Assembly: GCF_006438915.1 (NCBI RefSeq) | Contig: NZ_RCZE01000011.1 | Span: 186,001-250,000 of the forward strand | Source: Pseudomonas arsenicoxydans | GTDB lineage: Bacteria; Pseudomonadota; Gammaproteobacteria; Pseudomonadales; Pseudomonadaceae | Length of the DNA stretch: 64,000 nucleotides | Direction of reading: 5' to 3' | In this document: positions 42,513 through 50,433 of the stretch, piece by piece | Numbering within the stretch: the first letter of the stretch is position 1 | How the letters are laid out: each line of letters starts with the position of its first letter | Program-made: the position numbers and the translations under genes | The notes under the pieces: generated by a model | Databases searched by the model: none | Told to the model about the DNA's origin: nothing | Seen by the model: only the letters and a program-made list of their open reading frames with translations

Positions 42513-43345
42513 GTGCTTTCATGGAAAAACCACCCGTTGATTCACAAAATCCGTTGCTGGAATTGCGCCGGCTGACACCCGCGCGCATTGCCTTGGGTCG
42601 CACGGGCACCAGCATGCCGACCAGCGCCCAACTGGATTTCCAGTACGCCCATGCGCAGGCGCGGGATGCCGTGCATTTGCCGTTCGACTCGGCGGGGCTC
42701 AGCGCTCAACTGACCGAGATCGGACGCGACAGTCTGTTGCTGCACAGTGCCGCCACGAACCGGGACAGCTATTTGCAGCGCCCTGATCTGGGGCGAAAGC
42801 TCAGCGATGAGTCGGCGCAGACCCTGCGCACTTATGCGGCCGCAAATCCCGGCGGTGTCGATCTGGTGATCGTGGTGGCCGATGGGCTGTCGGCACTGGC
42901 GGTGCATCGCCATACCCTGCCGTTTCTCGCGCGTCTGGAGGAACAGGTATTGGCCGAAGGCTGGTCCGTGGCACCGGTGATGCTGGTGGAACAGGGCCGC
43001 GTCGCGGTGGCCGACGAAATCGGTGAACTGATGGGCGCGAAGATGACGGTCATCCTGATCGGTGAACGCCCCGGGCTCAGTTCCCCTGATAGTCTGGGTT
43101 TATATTTCACCTACAATCCAAAGGTCGGTCTGACGGATGCTTATCGCAATTGCATCTCCAATATTCGACTTGAAGGCCTGAGTTATGGAATGGCGGCCCA
43201 TCGCTTGTTGTATTTGATGCGCGAGGCCTGTCGTAGACAGCTGTCGGGGGTCAATCTCAAGGACGAGGCGCAGCTTCAGACACTGGAATCTGACGCCGGA
43301 ACGGACATGAAACGAAACTTTCTGTTGGGTCAGACAGATGCCTGA
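42509..43345 (+). CDS. eutC: Ethanolamine ammonia-lyase small subunit
   Basis: 278-residue partner of EutB that helps bind adenosylcobalamin. It contains LTPARIALGRTGTSMPTSAQLDFQYAHAQARDAVH, GLSALAVHRHTLPFL and the C-terminal GLSYGMAAHRLLYLM, all EutC signatures. The chosen ATG overlaps the eutB stop as ATGA; the next ATG four codons on is an alternative. The reading frame is open upstream inside eutB, but no family sequence lies there. It ends the ethanolamine cluster; no clear terminator was seen behind it. Confidence 0.95.
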   Translation: MSAFMEKPPVDSQNPLLELRRLTPARIALGRTGTSMPTSAQLDFQYAHAQARDAVHLPFDSAGLSAQLTEIGRDSLLLHSAATNRDSYLQRPDLGRKLSDESAQTLRTYAAANPGGVDLVIVVADGLSALAVHRHTLPFLARLEEQVLAEGWSVAPVMLVEQGRVAVADEIGELMGAKMTVILIGERPGLSSPDSLGLYFTYNPKVGLTDAYRNCISNIRLEGLSYGMAAHRLLYLMREACRRQLSGVNLKDEAQLQTLESDAGTDMKRNFLLGQTDA

Positions 43346-43459
43346 ACCGTTTCCGCATTGCGTTTGCGAACCAGTTTCAGGCAGGATCGACGAACGGCCG
43401 CCACGGGTTTCCCATCGCCGTCAATGCAGTAAGACAGCCACTTGAAGACGAGACCTACC

Positions 43460-43921
43460 ATGCGGATTATTCAAGCGACCCTCGAACACTTGGACCTATT
43501 GGCGCCAATGTTCGTGAAATATCGTGAGTTTTATGGATCCCTGCCGTACCCGGACTCGTCCCGAGCGTTCCTCGAAAAACGCCTGCGCCGCAAGGAATCG
43601 GTGATTTATCTGGCGCTGTCCGATGACGACAGCAACAAACTGATGGGTTTCTGTCAGTTGTACCCGAGCTTTTCGTCCCTTTCGCTGAAGCGTGTATGGA
43701 TCCTCAACGACATTTATGTCGCCGAAGACGCTCGCCGCCAGTTGGTGGCCGACAACCTGATCCGTACCGCGAAGAAAATGGCCAAGGAAACCAATGCCGT
43801 GCGCATGCGCGTTTCCACCAGCAGCAACAACGAAGTTGCGCGTAAAACCTATGAATCCATCGGGTTCAAGGAAGATACCGAGTTCAAGAACTACGTGCTG
43901 CCGATCAGCGACGAGCTCTGA
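43460..43921 (+). CDS. GNAT-family N-acetyltransferase
   Basis: 153-residue protein with the GNAT fold: MRIIQATLEHLDLLAPMFVKYREFY at the start, then RVWILNDIYVAEDARRQLVADNLI (motif A with the acetyl-CoA-binding segment) and VSTSSNNEVARKTYESIGFKED (motif B). The substrate is unknown; the neighbours give no hint. The ATG at 43460 is used rather than an upstream TTG. A very long palindrome lies directly after the stop. Confidence 0.88.
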   Translation: MRIIQATLEHLDLLAPMFVKYREFYGSLPYPDSSRAFLEKRLRRKESVIYLALSDDDSNKLMGFCQLYPSFSSLSLKRVWILNDIYVAEDARRQLVADNLIRTAKKMAKETNAVRMRVSTSSNNEVARKTYESIGFKEDTEFKNYVLPISDEL

Positions 43922-43930
43922 GCCCGTTCT

Positions 43931-44015
43931 GTAGGCGTTCGCCTGCTCGCGATAGCCTCACCTAGGTGTGTCAGTCATACCTGGGTGAAGCTATCGCGAG
44001 CAGGCGAACGCCTAC
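43931..44015. repeat. Long near-perfect palindrome (about 37-bp stem)
   Basis: A 26-bp perfect inverted repeat (left arm 43931-43956, right arm 43990-44015, cores GTAGGCGTTCGCC and GGCGAACGCCTAC) is extended inward, after one mismatch, by TCACCTAGGT against ACCTGGGTGA, leaving a loop of about 11 bases. It sits between the acetyltransferase and the DedA gene with no T-run. It belongs to a REP-like class (GCTATCGCGAGCAGGC arm). Confidence 0.85.
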
Positions 44016-44200
44016 AAAAGCCCTGCATCAACCATCGGTCTACTGCGACATCCCCCGCTACAAACTGAACGCTCTTTTCACTTTTCAGTCCGTATAATCC
44101 CGATCTTTCCGACTTGTAAGAAAAACTACACCCCCGTGTAGTCTTATGCGCAGTCATCCGCACAGGCCTGCTGAGTCGGGCCGTCACCACAGGTGCCCCC

Positions 44201-44857
44201 ATGGATTTCAACCCGATCGACATTATTCTGCATCTCGATGTTTACCTCGACATGCTGGTTACCAACTATGGAACCTGGATCTACGCCATCCTGTTTCTGG
44301 TGATTTTCTGTGAAACCGGTCTGGTGGTGATGCCATTCCTGCCGGGCGATTCCTTGCTGTTCATCGCCGGTGCCGTTGCGGCCGGTGGCGGCATGGACCC
44401 GGTATTGCTGGGCGGCCTGCTGATGCTCGCGGCGATTCTCGGCGACAGCACCAACTACCTCATTGGTCGAACGGCAGGCGAAAAACTGTTCAGCAACCCG
44501 AACTCGAAGATCTTCCGCCGCGACTACCTGCAACAAACCCACGACTTCTATGACAAGCACGGCGGCAAAACCGTAACGCTGGCGCGTTTCCTGCCGATCA
44601 TCCGCACCTTTGCACCGTTCGTCGCCGGTGTCGGCAATATGCCTTACGCGCGTTTCTTTTTCTTCAGCGTGCTCGGTACGATTCTCTGGGTCGGTGGCCT
44701 GGTGACCCTCGGTTACTTCTTCGGCAACGTACCGTTCATCAAGAAAAATCTGTCGTTGCTGGTGGTGGGTATCATCCTGCTGTCACTCGTGCCGATGATC
44801 ATTGGCATGGTCCGCAGCCGCCTCGGCAACGCCGCGTCCAAAGCCCAATCGCGCTGA
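44201..44857 (+). CDS. DedA-family membrane protein
   Basis: 218-residue integral membrane protein. YAILFLVIFCETGLVVMPFLPGDSLLFIAGAVAA and LARFLPIIRTFAPFVAGVGNMPYARF are diagnostic of DedA/SNARE-associated proteins such as YqjA and YohD. By family it probably recycles undecaprenyl phosphate or flips phospholipids across the inner membrane and affects proton motive force and antibiotic tolerance; this is family knowledge. It is the second DedA-domain protein in the window (the other is fused to PAP2 at 19.1 kb). The mtfA-like gene begins 6 bases after its stop, so the two are likely cotranscribed. Confidence 0.92.
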   Translation: MDFNPIDIILHLDVYLDMLVTNYGTWIYAILFLVIFCETGLVVMPFLPGDSLLFIAGAVAAGGGMDPVLLGGLLMLAAILGDSTNYLIGRTAGEKLFSNPNSKIFRRDYLQQTHDFYDKHGGKTVTLARFLPIIRTFAPFVAGVGNMPYARFFFFSVLGTILWVGGLVTLGYFFGNVPFIKKNLSLLVVGIILLSLVPMIIGMVRSRLGNAASKAQSR

Positions 44858-44863
44858 TCTGCG

Positions 44864-45676
44864 ATGTGGTCGCTTAGCGCCTGGCGTCGCCGGCGCACCC
44901 TGGCCAAGCACCCGATTGCCGACGACATGTGGCAACGGGTGCGCCATCACTTGAGCTTTCTTGACGGCATCAGCGCCACTGAAGACCAGTGGCTGCGCGA
45001 AGCCTGCGTGCTGTTCCTCGAAGACAAACACCTGACCGCACTGCCCGGTGTCGAGCTGCACCAGGAGCAGCGCCTGTTGCTGGCCGCGCAAGCGCAACTG
45101 CCGCTGTTGAATCTAGGCGATTTGAACTGGTACCAGGGTTTCCACGAAATCATCCTCTACCCCGACGACTTCCTCAGCCCCCAGCGCCATCGCGATGCCA
45201 GCGGCGTCGAGCACGAGTGGGACGGCGAACACAGTGGCGAGGCGTGGCAGCAAGGCCCGATCATCCTCGCCTGGCCGGGCGTGATGGCCAGTGGTGGCTG
45301 GGAAGGCTACAACCTGGTCATCCACGAACTCGCGCACAAACTCGACATGCTCAATGGCGTCGCCAACGGCCTGCCGCCGCTGCACCCGGACATGCGGGTC
45401 AGCGACTGGGCCAAGGTGATGCAAGAGGCCTACGATGACCTCGACCGGCAACTGGAGCGCAATCCGGACGCCGAAACTGCGATTGATCCTTATGCAGCGG
45501 AAAACCCTGCCGAGTTTTTTGCCGTCACCAGTGAATACTTCTTCAGCGCTCCGGATTTGCTGCACGAGGCTTATCCGAAGGTGTATGAACAGCTGAAGTT
45601 GTTTTACCGACAGGATCCGCTGGCCCGGTTGCGGCAACTTCTGGCCGAAGACCCGGTCTATCAGGCACGCGACTAA
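44864..45676 (+). CDS. mtfA: MtfA-type zinc-dependent peptidase
   Basis: 270-residue protein of the DgsA anti-repressor (MtfA/YeeI) family. The zinc-binding motif is HELAH in YNLVIHELAHKLDMLNGVANG, with the Glu ligand expected in PAEFFAVTSEYFF. In E. coli MtfA binds the repressor Mlc and controls glucose PTS genes, and also has aminopeptidase activity; Pseudomonas lacks that glucose PTS, so here the regulatory role is uncertain. It begins 6 bases after the DedA gene. Confidence 0.9.
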   Translation: MWSLSAWRRRRTLAKHPIADDMWQRVRHHLSFLDGISATEDQWLREACVLFLEDKHLTALPGVELHQEQRLLLAAQAQLPLLNLGDLNWYQGFHEIILYPDDFLSPQRHRDASGVEHEWDGEHSGEAWQQGPIILAWPGVMASGGWEGYNLVIHELAHKLDMLNGVANGLPPLHPDMRVSDWAKVMQEAYDDLDRQLERNPDAETAIDPYAAENPAEFFAVTSEYFFSAPDLLHEAYPKVYEQLKLFYRQDPLARLRQLLAEDPVYQARD

Positions 45677-45789
45677 GGTCTACACGACTTCTGGCACATG
45701 GCGTCATCGGCGGAATATGCCTATAATCGCCGCCACTTTTTGGTCAATCCGGCCAAGTGTTTTTGGTCAACTAACGGGGGCACCGCCCA

Positions 45790-46317
45790 ATGAGCTACAG
45801 CAAGATTCCGGCTGGCAAAGACCTGCCGAACGACATCTACGTCGCGATCGAGATCCCGGCCAACCACGCGCCGATCAAATACGAAATCGACAAAGACAGC
45901 GATTGCCTGTTCGTTGACCGTTTCATGGCCACCCCGATGTTCTACCCGGCCAACTACGGTTACATCCCGAACACCCTGGCTGACGACGGTGATCCCCTCG
46001 ACGTGCTGGTTGTGACCCCTTACCCGGTCGCTCCAGGCGCGGTCATCCGCGCTCGTCCAGTCGGCATCCTGAACATGACCGACGACGGCGGCGGCGATGC
46101 CAAAGTCATCGCAGTCCCACACGACAAGCTGTCCCAGCTGTACGTCGACGTGAAGGAATACACCGACCTGCCTCCACTGCTGATCCAGCAGATCGAGCAC
46201 TTCTTCGCGAACTATAAAGATCTCGAAAAAGGCAAGTGGGTAAAAATCGAAGGCTGGGCCGGCGCCGATGCCGCCCGCGAAGCGATCACCAAGTCGGTTG
46301 CTGCCTATAAAGGCTAA
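45790..46317 (+). CDS. ppa: Inorganic pyrophosphatase
   Basis: Family I soluble pyrophosphatase that drives biosynthesis by hydrolysing PPi. 175 residues, normal for the bacterial hexameric enzyme. The metal-binding signature ADDGDPLDVLVVTPYP is complete and YGYIPNTL precedes it. The Shine-Dalgarno is weak (ACGGGGGCACC). A strong terminator lies about 30 bases downstream. Confidence 0.97.
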   Translation: MSYSKIPAGKDLPNDIYVAIEIPANHAPIKYEIDKDSDCLFVDRFMATPMFYPANYGYIPNTLADDGDPLDVLVVTPYPVAPGAVIRARPVGILNMTDDGGGDAKVIAVPHDKLSQLYVDVKEYTDLPPLLIQQIEHFFANYKDLEKGKWVKIEGWAGADAAREAITKSVAAYKG

Positions 46318-46350
46318 GACGCCAATGGCCTTGCGCCACTGACGACTTGA

Positions 46351-46377
46351 AAAAACCCCGGTTGATCCGGGGTTTTT
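46351..46377 (+). terminator. Rho-independent terminator of ppa
   Basis: AAAAACCCCGG pairs with CCGGGGTTTTT around a 5-base loop, with A-rich and T-rich flanks. It can end transcription on both strands. Confidence 0.9.
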
Positions 46378-46380
46378 TGT

Positions 46381-46545
46381 GGGCGCTCATAAAGGGTTTT
46401 AAACAACGCGTTTATCTTTTCAATGATGCGGTTTTTTTCTGTTTAATTTGTTCCAAATACGTCTTACATCCGGTCGTAAATTTCCCTCGAAATTTGAACG
46501 GTTCGTTTATTCAAAGCCCCGCCCTGCGCCCGTAGACTCGTGTTT
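46381..46545. promoter_or_regulatory. A/T-rich promoter region of the S24 repressor gene
   Basis: This 165-base stretch is clearly A/T-rich compared with its neighbours and lies just upstream of a CI-like repressor gene. A small perfect palindrome GAACGGTTC (46496-46504) could be part of an operator, but no repeated operator pair is evident. Confidence 0.4.
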
Positions 46546-47292
46546 ATGAAAAAGAACACTAGCGGCCCACGGTTCAAAGCATTGCTTGAAAAAGCCAAGA
46601 TCACGACGACAGGATTTGCCGCTTTTTTCGACACGGAAGCTCAAAACATCCACAACTGGTACACCCGCGGTGTACCCGCTTACCGCATGGAAGAGGTCGC
46701 CAGATTACTCTCGGTCAACAGCCACTGGCTCAAAACCGGCGAAGGTCCGGAAGACGCCAAACACCTGCGCCTGCTCGACGAGTCCGGCAACACCTTCGAC
46801 GCCCAGGCGATTCGTGGCATCTACACGGTCATCGAGCGGACCGACGTCGAACTGCCCCTCTACAAAGAAACACCCATCGCCCCGGGCTCTTACAAAACCC
46901 ACATCGTGGAAGACACCGGCCAATTCATCCGCCTACCCAAAAACCACCTCGACTCCCTGGAGATCAACCATGCCGATGTGATCTGCGTTTACATGCTCGG
47001 TAATAGCATGGGCGCGAGGATTGAGGATGGCTCCACCCTCGCCATCGATCGCGGACTGACCAAGGTGATTGATGGGGAGATCTACGCCATCGACCACGAC
47101 GGGATGCTGCGCATCAAATACCTGCACCGGATGCCGGGGAATGCGCTGCGGTTGCGCAGCTACAACAAAACCGAGCACCCGGATGAGATCTTCAGTGCCG
47201 AGCAGATTGATAAGCAGAACATCAGGGTGCTGGGGTGGGTGTTTTGGTGGTCGACACTTAACAAACGGCGGCCGGCGGTGCCGTTCCTGTAA
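46546..47292 (+). CDS. CI/LexA-like S24-peptidase transcriptional repressor
   Basis: 248 residues. The N-terminal part is a small DNA-binding domain (FKALLEKAKITTTGFAAFFD, EAQNIHNWYTRGVPAYRMEEVARLLSV) followed by an S24 autopeptidase domain: LGNSMGARIEDGSTLAIDRG gives catalytic Ser154 and MLRIKYLHRM Lys191. Such repressors cleave themselves when RecA is activated and induce prophages or pyocin-like genes. The ATG at 46546 is used; GTG at 46540 is in frame. No phage structural genes surround it, so it is an orphan or a remnant. A C4-RNA-like stretch lies 200 bases downstream. Confidence 0.85.
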   Translation: MKKNTSGPRFKALLEKAKITTTGFAAFFDTEAQNIHNWYTRGVPAYRMEEVARLLSVNSHWLKTGEGPEDAKHLRLLDESGNTFDAQAIRGIYTVIERTDVELPLYKETPIAPGSYKTHIVEDTGQFIRLPKNHLDSLEINHADVICVYMLGNSMGARIEDGSTLAIDRGLTKVIDGEIYAIDHDGMLRIKYLHRMPGNALRLRSYNKTEHPDEIFSAEQIDKQNIRVLGWVFWWSTLNKRRPAVPFL

Positions 47293-47345
47293 ACACCTGA
47301 GCATTTTTACAGGTAAGCCCACGCCCACAGGCATCACACTATCCC

Positions 47346-47370
47346 TGTGGGAGCGGGCTTGCCCGCGAAA
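47346..47370. repeat. Single REP half-site, TGTGGGAGCGGGCTTGCCCGCG
   Basis: One arm of the REP class seen as a doublet at 5.4 and 63.0 kb; no inverse partner is nearby. Confidence 0.7.
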
Positions 47371-47499
47371 GCAATGGAACATTCACCTGAAAATCCGGAC
47401 GGGTCACTGAATCCCGAGCCGGACAGCTCTAAGAAGACGCACACCAAGCTGGGAATCTCCCCAAAAAATCAGTATGCTGCGCCCCACATTTGCGCATCG

Positions 47500-47656
47500 A
47501 CCCGCCCCGCGGCTCAGATCGCACCGACACGGCAGATGATTTTCTCGCCAAGTCCCACAGCCGGACGCAAGATCCGGGTGTACGTTTTGAAGGCTGGCGC
47601 GGTTTACCAAAAATGAACCAAGCCAGTCCCCGAGAAGCCGGCCACAAGCCGGCTTT
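47500..47656 (+). ncRNA. Candidate C4-like antisense RNA with intrinsic terminator
   Basis: The stretch carries GGCAGATGATTTTCTCGCC, then CAGCCGGACGCAAGATCCGG (a perfect 5-bp hairpin CCGGA/TCCGG) and GTGTACGTTTTGAAGGCTGG, with CCGCG at 47507 able to close against CGCGG at 47598. To my memory this is the core of the phage P1/P7-type C4 RNA family, which represses an antirepressor (ant) mRNA. A downstream stem AAGCCGGC/GCCGGCTT followed by TTTTTAA ends the transcript. It lies near a CI-like repressor gene, which fits. No ant gene is seen and no covariance-model search was possible. Confidence 0.5.
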
Positions 47657-47658
47657 TT
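47635..47658 (+). terminator. Rho-independent terminator
   Basis: AAGCCGGC (47635-47642) pairs with GCCGGCTT (47648-47655) around CACAA and is followed by TTTAATTGT. No protein gene ends just before it, which argues for a small RNA upstream. Confidence 0.85.
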
Positions 47659-47761
47659 AATTGTCTGGAAGAAAGCCATTATTGGAGGTAGTTTCCTCAT
47701 CGCCCCCCTCAAGCCCCTAGCCGAAAAAGGCTCAAGTCAACGCCCCCCAACAAAGCAAAAG

Positions 47762-47884
47762 ATGTTCAACGAAGAAGATTACGTGCTTGTAGCGGTGGTT
47801 TCGAAACGACTTGAAGCGCCATTGCGAGTAAGAGTCAGTCTGGACGATCTCGACAGTTCAGCCAGGGCCTCAGAAAACGTCTGA
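47762..47884 (+). CDS. Possible small protein of 40 residues (uncertain)
   Basis: ATG to TGA frame starting MFNEEDYVLVAVVSKRLEAP and ending SENV. The composition (acidic start, then mixed charge) looks protein-like, but there is no Shine-Dalgarno and I know no family. It could be a fragment of a phage gene. Listed only as a possibility because it follows the C4-like RNA. Confidence 0.2.
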   Translation: MFNEEDYVLVAVVSKRLEAPLRVRVSLDDLDSSARASENV

Positions 47885-47993
47885 ATCGCCCGAAATCGGT
47901 CAGCAGCCTGCTGACCAATTTTGCCTGACTGCAATTGTGCAGCAAGCTGCTGCCCAATTGGAAAGCCCCTGCAGTACCGCGAAATTCCCCCTA

Positions 47994-48809
47994 TCACGGA
48001 TAACTAAACGACTTAACCAACGTCAACTCCCCCACCGCCCGCATAGGCACCAAAAACGTCTCCATCTTCTCGCTCGGCGTCCCCTCCTCCGTAATCACCG
48101 TCACCTGCGCCGTCGTCAGCGGCTGAACCGCATCCTCCTGCCCTTCCTCATCACTCCGATACCCGCCGCCGAAGTAGTTCACGTACACCAAATATTGCCC
48201 TTTGATCGGCGCCGGCATGGCGAAGATTTCCGGGCCGTACCCTGTCGTCACATCCACATCAAGCGCCGCGCCATTGGGTGCGACTCGGTCGCCGTACCAG
48301 ATGTGTGCACCATCGGGCGTGATCAAGTGCAAATCCAAGTCGGTGTTATCGCTGTCCCAGGACAAAAGCACTCGCAATTTCGCCGGCGTCGCGCCACCGC
48401 TGGCATTAAGAAACTGCGTGCGATGCCGCTGCTGTCCATCAGGGCTGCGCACTTCGACGCTGTTGCTGCCATTGGGAAACGAGAACGGGCGATCAAAGCG
48501 CCCGGCCGGATCGATCTTCAGCGGCATGCTCACGCCGTTGACGATCAACCGACCAGGCTCCGTCGACTTGGGCGTGGATTTGATCTGGCCGCTGATACGC
48601 GCGGTATTGGCCTGCCCCACCGGGGTGTTCACCGATGAAGCGGGATAGTTGACGGTCTGGCGGAAGTTTTCACCTTCGCCTTCAACCGCGCCCGTACGCC
48701 AACCGCCGACGGGGGTGTCGAGTTTGACGGCGGCGTCTGCGGCGAAAATTGTCGGCATCACGCAAAAAGTACAAAGGAACAGGAAGACCTGTGGATAACG
48801 GAGTTTCAT
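47994..48809 (-). CDS. yfaP: YfaP-family protein (DUF2135), distal copy
   Basis: 271 residues, signal peptide ending near IFAADA. The central part reads LRVLLSWDSDNTDLDLHLITPDG and YGDRVAPNGAALDVDVTTGYGPEIF, typical of DUF2135/YfaP, a von-Willebrand-like beta domain found with alpha-2-macroglobulin loci. It is the last gene of the minus-strand yfa operon, starting 3 bases after the yfaQ stop. Its function is unknown; a periplasmic partner of YfaS is inferred. A paralogue with the same signatures opens the operon at 58.2 kb. Confidence 0.88.
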   Translation of the reverse strand: MKLRYPQVFLFLCTFCVMPTIFAADAAVKLDTPVGGWRTGAVEGEGENFRQTVNYPASSVNTPVGQANTARISGQIKSTPKSTEPGRLIVNGVSMPLKIDPAGRFDRPFSFPNGSNSVEVRSPDGQQRHRTQFLNASGGATPAKLRVLLSWDSDNTDLDLHLITPDGAHIWYGDRVAPNGAALDVDVTTGYGPEIFAMPAPIKGQYLVYVNYFGGGYRSDEEGQEDAVQPLTTAQVTVITEEGTPSEKMETFLVPMRAVGELTLVKSFSYP

Positions 48810-48812
48810 GGC

Positions 48813-50432
48813 CTATTCCAGCAAGAAGTGGCGGGCGAGCCCTTCGATGTAGGTTTCATCCTGGCCGTTGGGGTGTGCTTCGAAGGCCAGGTGCAGGTAT
48901 TCGTGGGTCAGGTCGAGGCGGTCTTGCAGCGACAGTACGCCGCGCACGTAGATGCGCTGGCGTTCGCGGTCGACGTAGGGGCGGCCGAAGGCCAGGCGGC
49001 AGACGGCGAAGGTGCTGACTTCGTTGTAGCCGACCTCGCTTTCCAACCGTGCACGCCAGCCGCGGCGTTGCGTTTGCAGCCAGTCTTGCGCGGCGGGCAG
49101 TGCTTCGCAGGAGGCGACGGGGTTGTCCCAGCGGCTGAGGCTGGCGCGCGGGTAGGCGTGCAGCAGGATGGCGTCGTAGCGCTGGCCGGCGTTGGCTTGT
49201 TCGACGGCTTGCTGCCAGGAGAGTTTGTCCGGGCCGGGTTGATCGGAGTGGTAGGTGACGGTGCTGCCGGCCAATACGAGGTCGCTGGTCCAGGCGGCGA
49301 TTTGGCGTGACTCGCTGGTGGCCGGGCGTGGGGCGACGCGTTGACGGCTGCTGCTGTCGTCGATGCTCAGGCAGTCACCGTGGCGCGTGGCGTTTTGCAG
49401 GAGGTAGGTGCGGATCGCGATGGCCAGGGCTTTGGCGGCTTCGGCGGGTTCAGGCTTGGCTTCGCGCTGGAGGACGCGGGCGACGTATTCTTCGCGATCC
49501 AGGCGCGCGACGAGCTGATCCTTGAGCAAGAAGAGTTCGCCGCCGCTGTGGATATCGAGCTGGTTGCCGTTTGCAAACTCGACGCGGTAGTCGCCCTGCA
49601 ATGGCCCGGAATAGACAACACGGTCCCCCGCCAGAACCCGCGCAATCGGATATCGAGAAAACAGTCCGACTTCGACACAGCGCCCCGCATCCGCCGGCCA
49701 TTCAGTCGGCAATACTGAAGCCAACGCCTCACCGTAATGACGCAGCACCATTTGACTGGTCCCGCGCCCACCGGCCCAGATCGGCGTGCCATCCGCCGTC
49801 CAACCGGCAAAACCGCCCTGACGCGATGACCGATCCTGATCCCCCAGCCAACTCCAGGTTTTCACCCGCAACCGGCCACCGAGTTCACCCACAACATTGC
49901 CGTCGGCGGCATTGAGTACCACATCGAGCAACACCCGCCGCGCCTGATCCTGCGCCGGCATCTCGGCCAACACCTTGAGCAGTTCAGCGACGGACACTCG
50001 CGTAGAGGGCTTTAACGACGGCAGGTCCAGCAACCACTGCGGCGCCTGTCGTGCTTGCCAATACGTGCGCCAGTCGGCGGCAGTGATGCCCAAACGTGCC
50101 GGCTCAAAATACAAACCACACGATTTCACCAACGCCTGATCCCGTTCAATCTTGCCGCCGGCCGTGCAGCAATAAACTTCGTCTTTCGATTGCCCACGAC
50201 ATTCATAAGCAGGTTCACGGGCGCCGGTATCCACCAGCCAACCGAACACAAACAACTTCCACAAACTGCCCAACGGTGCCTGCAAGTCAGCAGGCAAGGG
50301 CTCGCGTGAAATCACCTGAGTCCGGTTCAACGAAATCAATTCACCCTTGTAGCCCAGCCGCAACGGTTCGTCCTGCGCTGTCGCCAGCGCAGGAATCAAA
50401 CATAACAGCAGCCAGACCAGAGGCCGGGTCAT
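48813..50432 (-). CDS. yfaQ: YfaQ-like protein (DUF2300)
   Basis: 539 residues from MTRPLVWLLLCLIPALATAQ, a cleaved signal peptide. It has the DUF2300/SpoIID-like features of E. coli YfaQ: FLLKDQLVARLDREEYVARVLQREAKPEPAEAAKALAIAIRTYLLQ-type stretch (a SpoIID/LytB segment with conserved Glu) and a C-terminal DLTHEYLHLAFEAHPNGQDETYIEGLARHF, in which HEYLHLAFE resembles a metal site. The role is unknown, periplasmic by signal peptide. It lies directly behind yfaS with a one-base gap. Confidence 0.85.
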   Translation of the reverse strand: MTRPLVWLLLCLIPALATAQDEPLRLGYKGELISLNRTQVISREPLPADLQAPLGSLWKLFVFGWLVDTGAREPAYECRGQSKDEVYCCTAGGKIERDQALVKSCGLYFEPARLGITAADWRTYWQARQAPQWLLDLPSLKPSTRVSVAELLKVLAEMPAQDQARRVLLDVVLNAADGNVVGELGGRLRVKTWSWLGDQDRSSRQGGFAGWTADGTPIWAGGRGTSQMVLRHYGEALASVLPTEWPADAGRCVEVGLFSRYPIARVLAGDRVVYSGPLQGDYRVEFANGNQLDIHSGGELFLLKDQLVARLDREEYVARVLQREAKPEPAEAAKALAIAIRTYLLQNATRHGDCLSIDDSSSRQRVAPRPATSESRQIAAWTSDLVLAGSTVTYHSDQPGPDKLSWQQAVEQANAGQRYDAILLHAYPRASLSRWDNPVASCEALPAAQDWLQTQRRGWRARLESEVGYNEVSTFAVCRLAFGRPYVDRERQRIYVRGVLSLQDRLDLTHEYLHLAFEAHPNGQDETYIEGLARHFLLE

Positions 50433-50433
50433 G

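Larger units (their letters stand above)
47293..47993. other. 700-base stretch without a confident gene behind the S24 repressor
   Basis: It contains a single REP half (47346-47370), a candidate C4-like RNA with terminator, and a possible 40-codon frame (47762-47884). The remainder, 47656-47761 and 47885-47993, shows nothing I can name. Apparent frames on the minus strand (for example 47779-47997) have no recognisable product. Confidence 0.6.
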
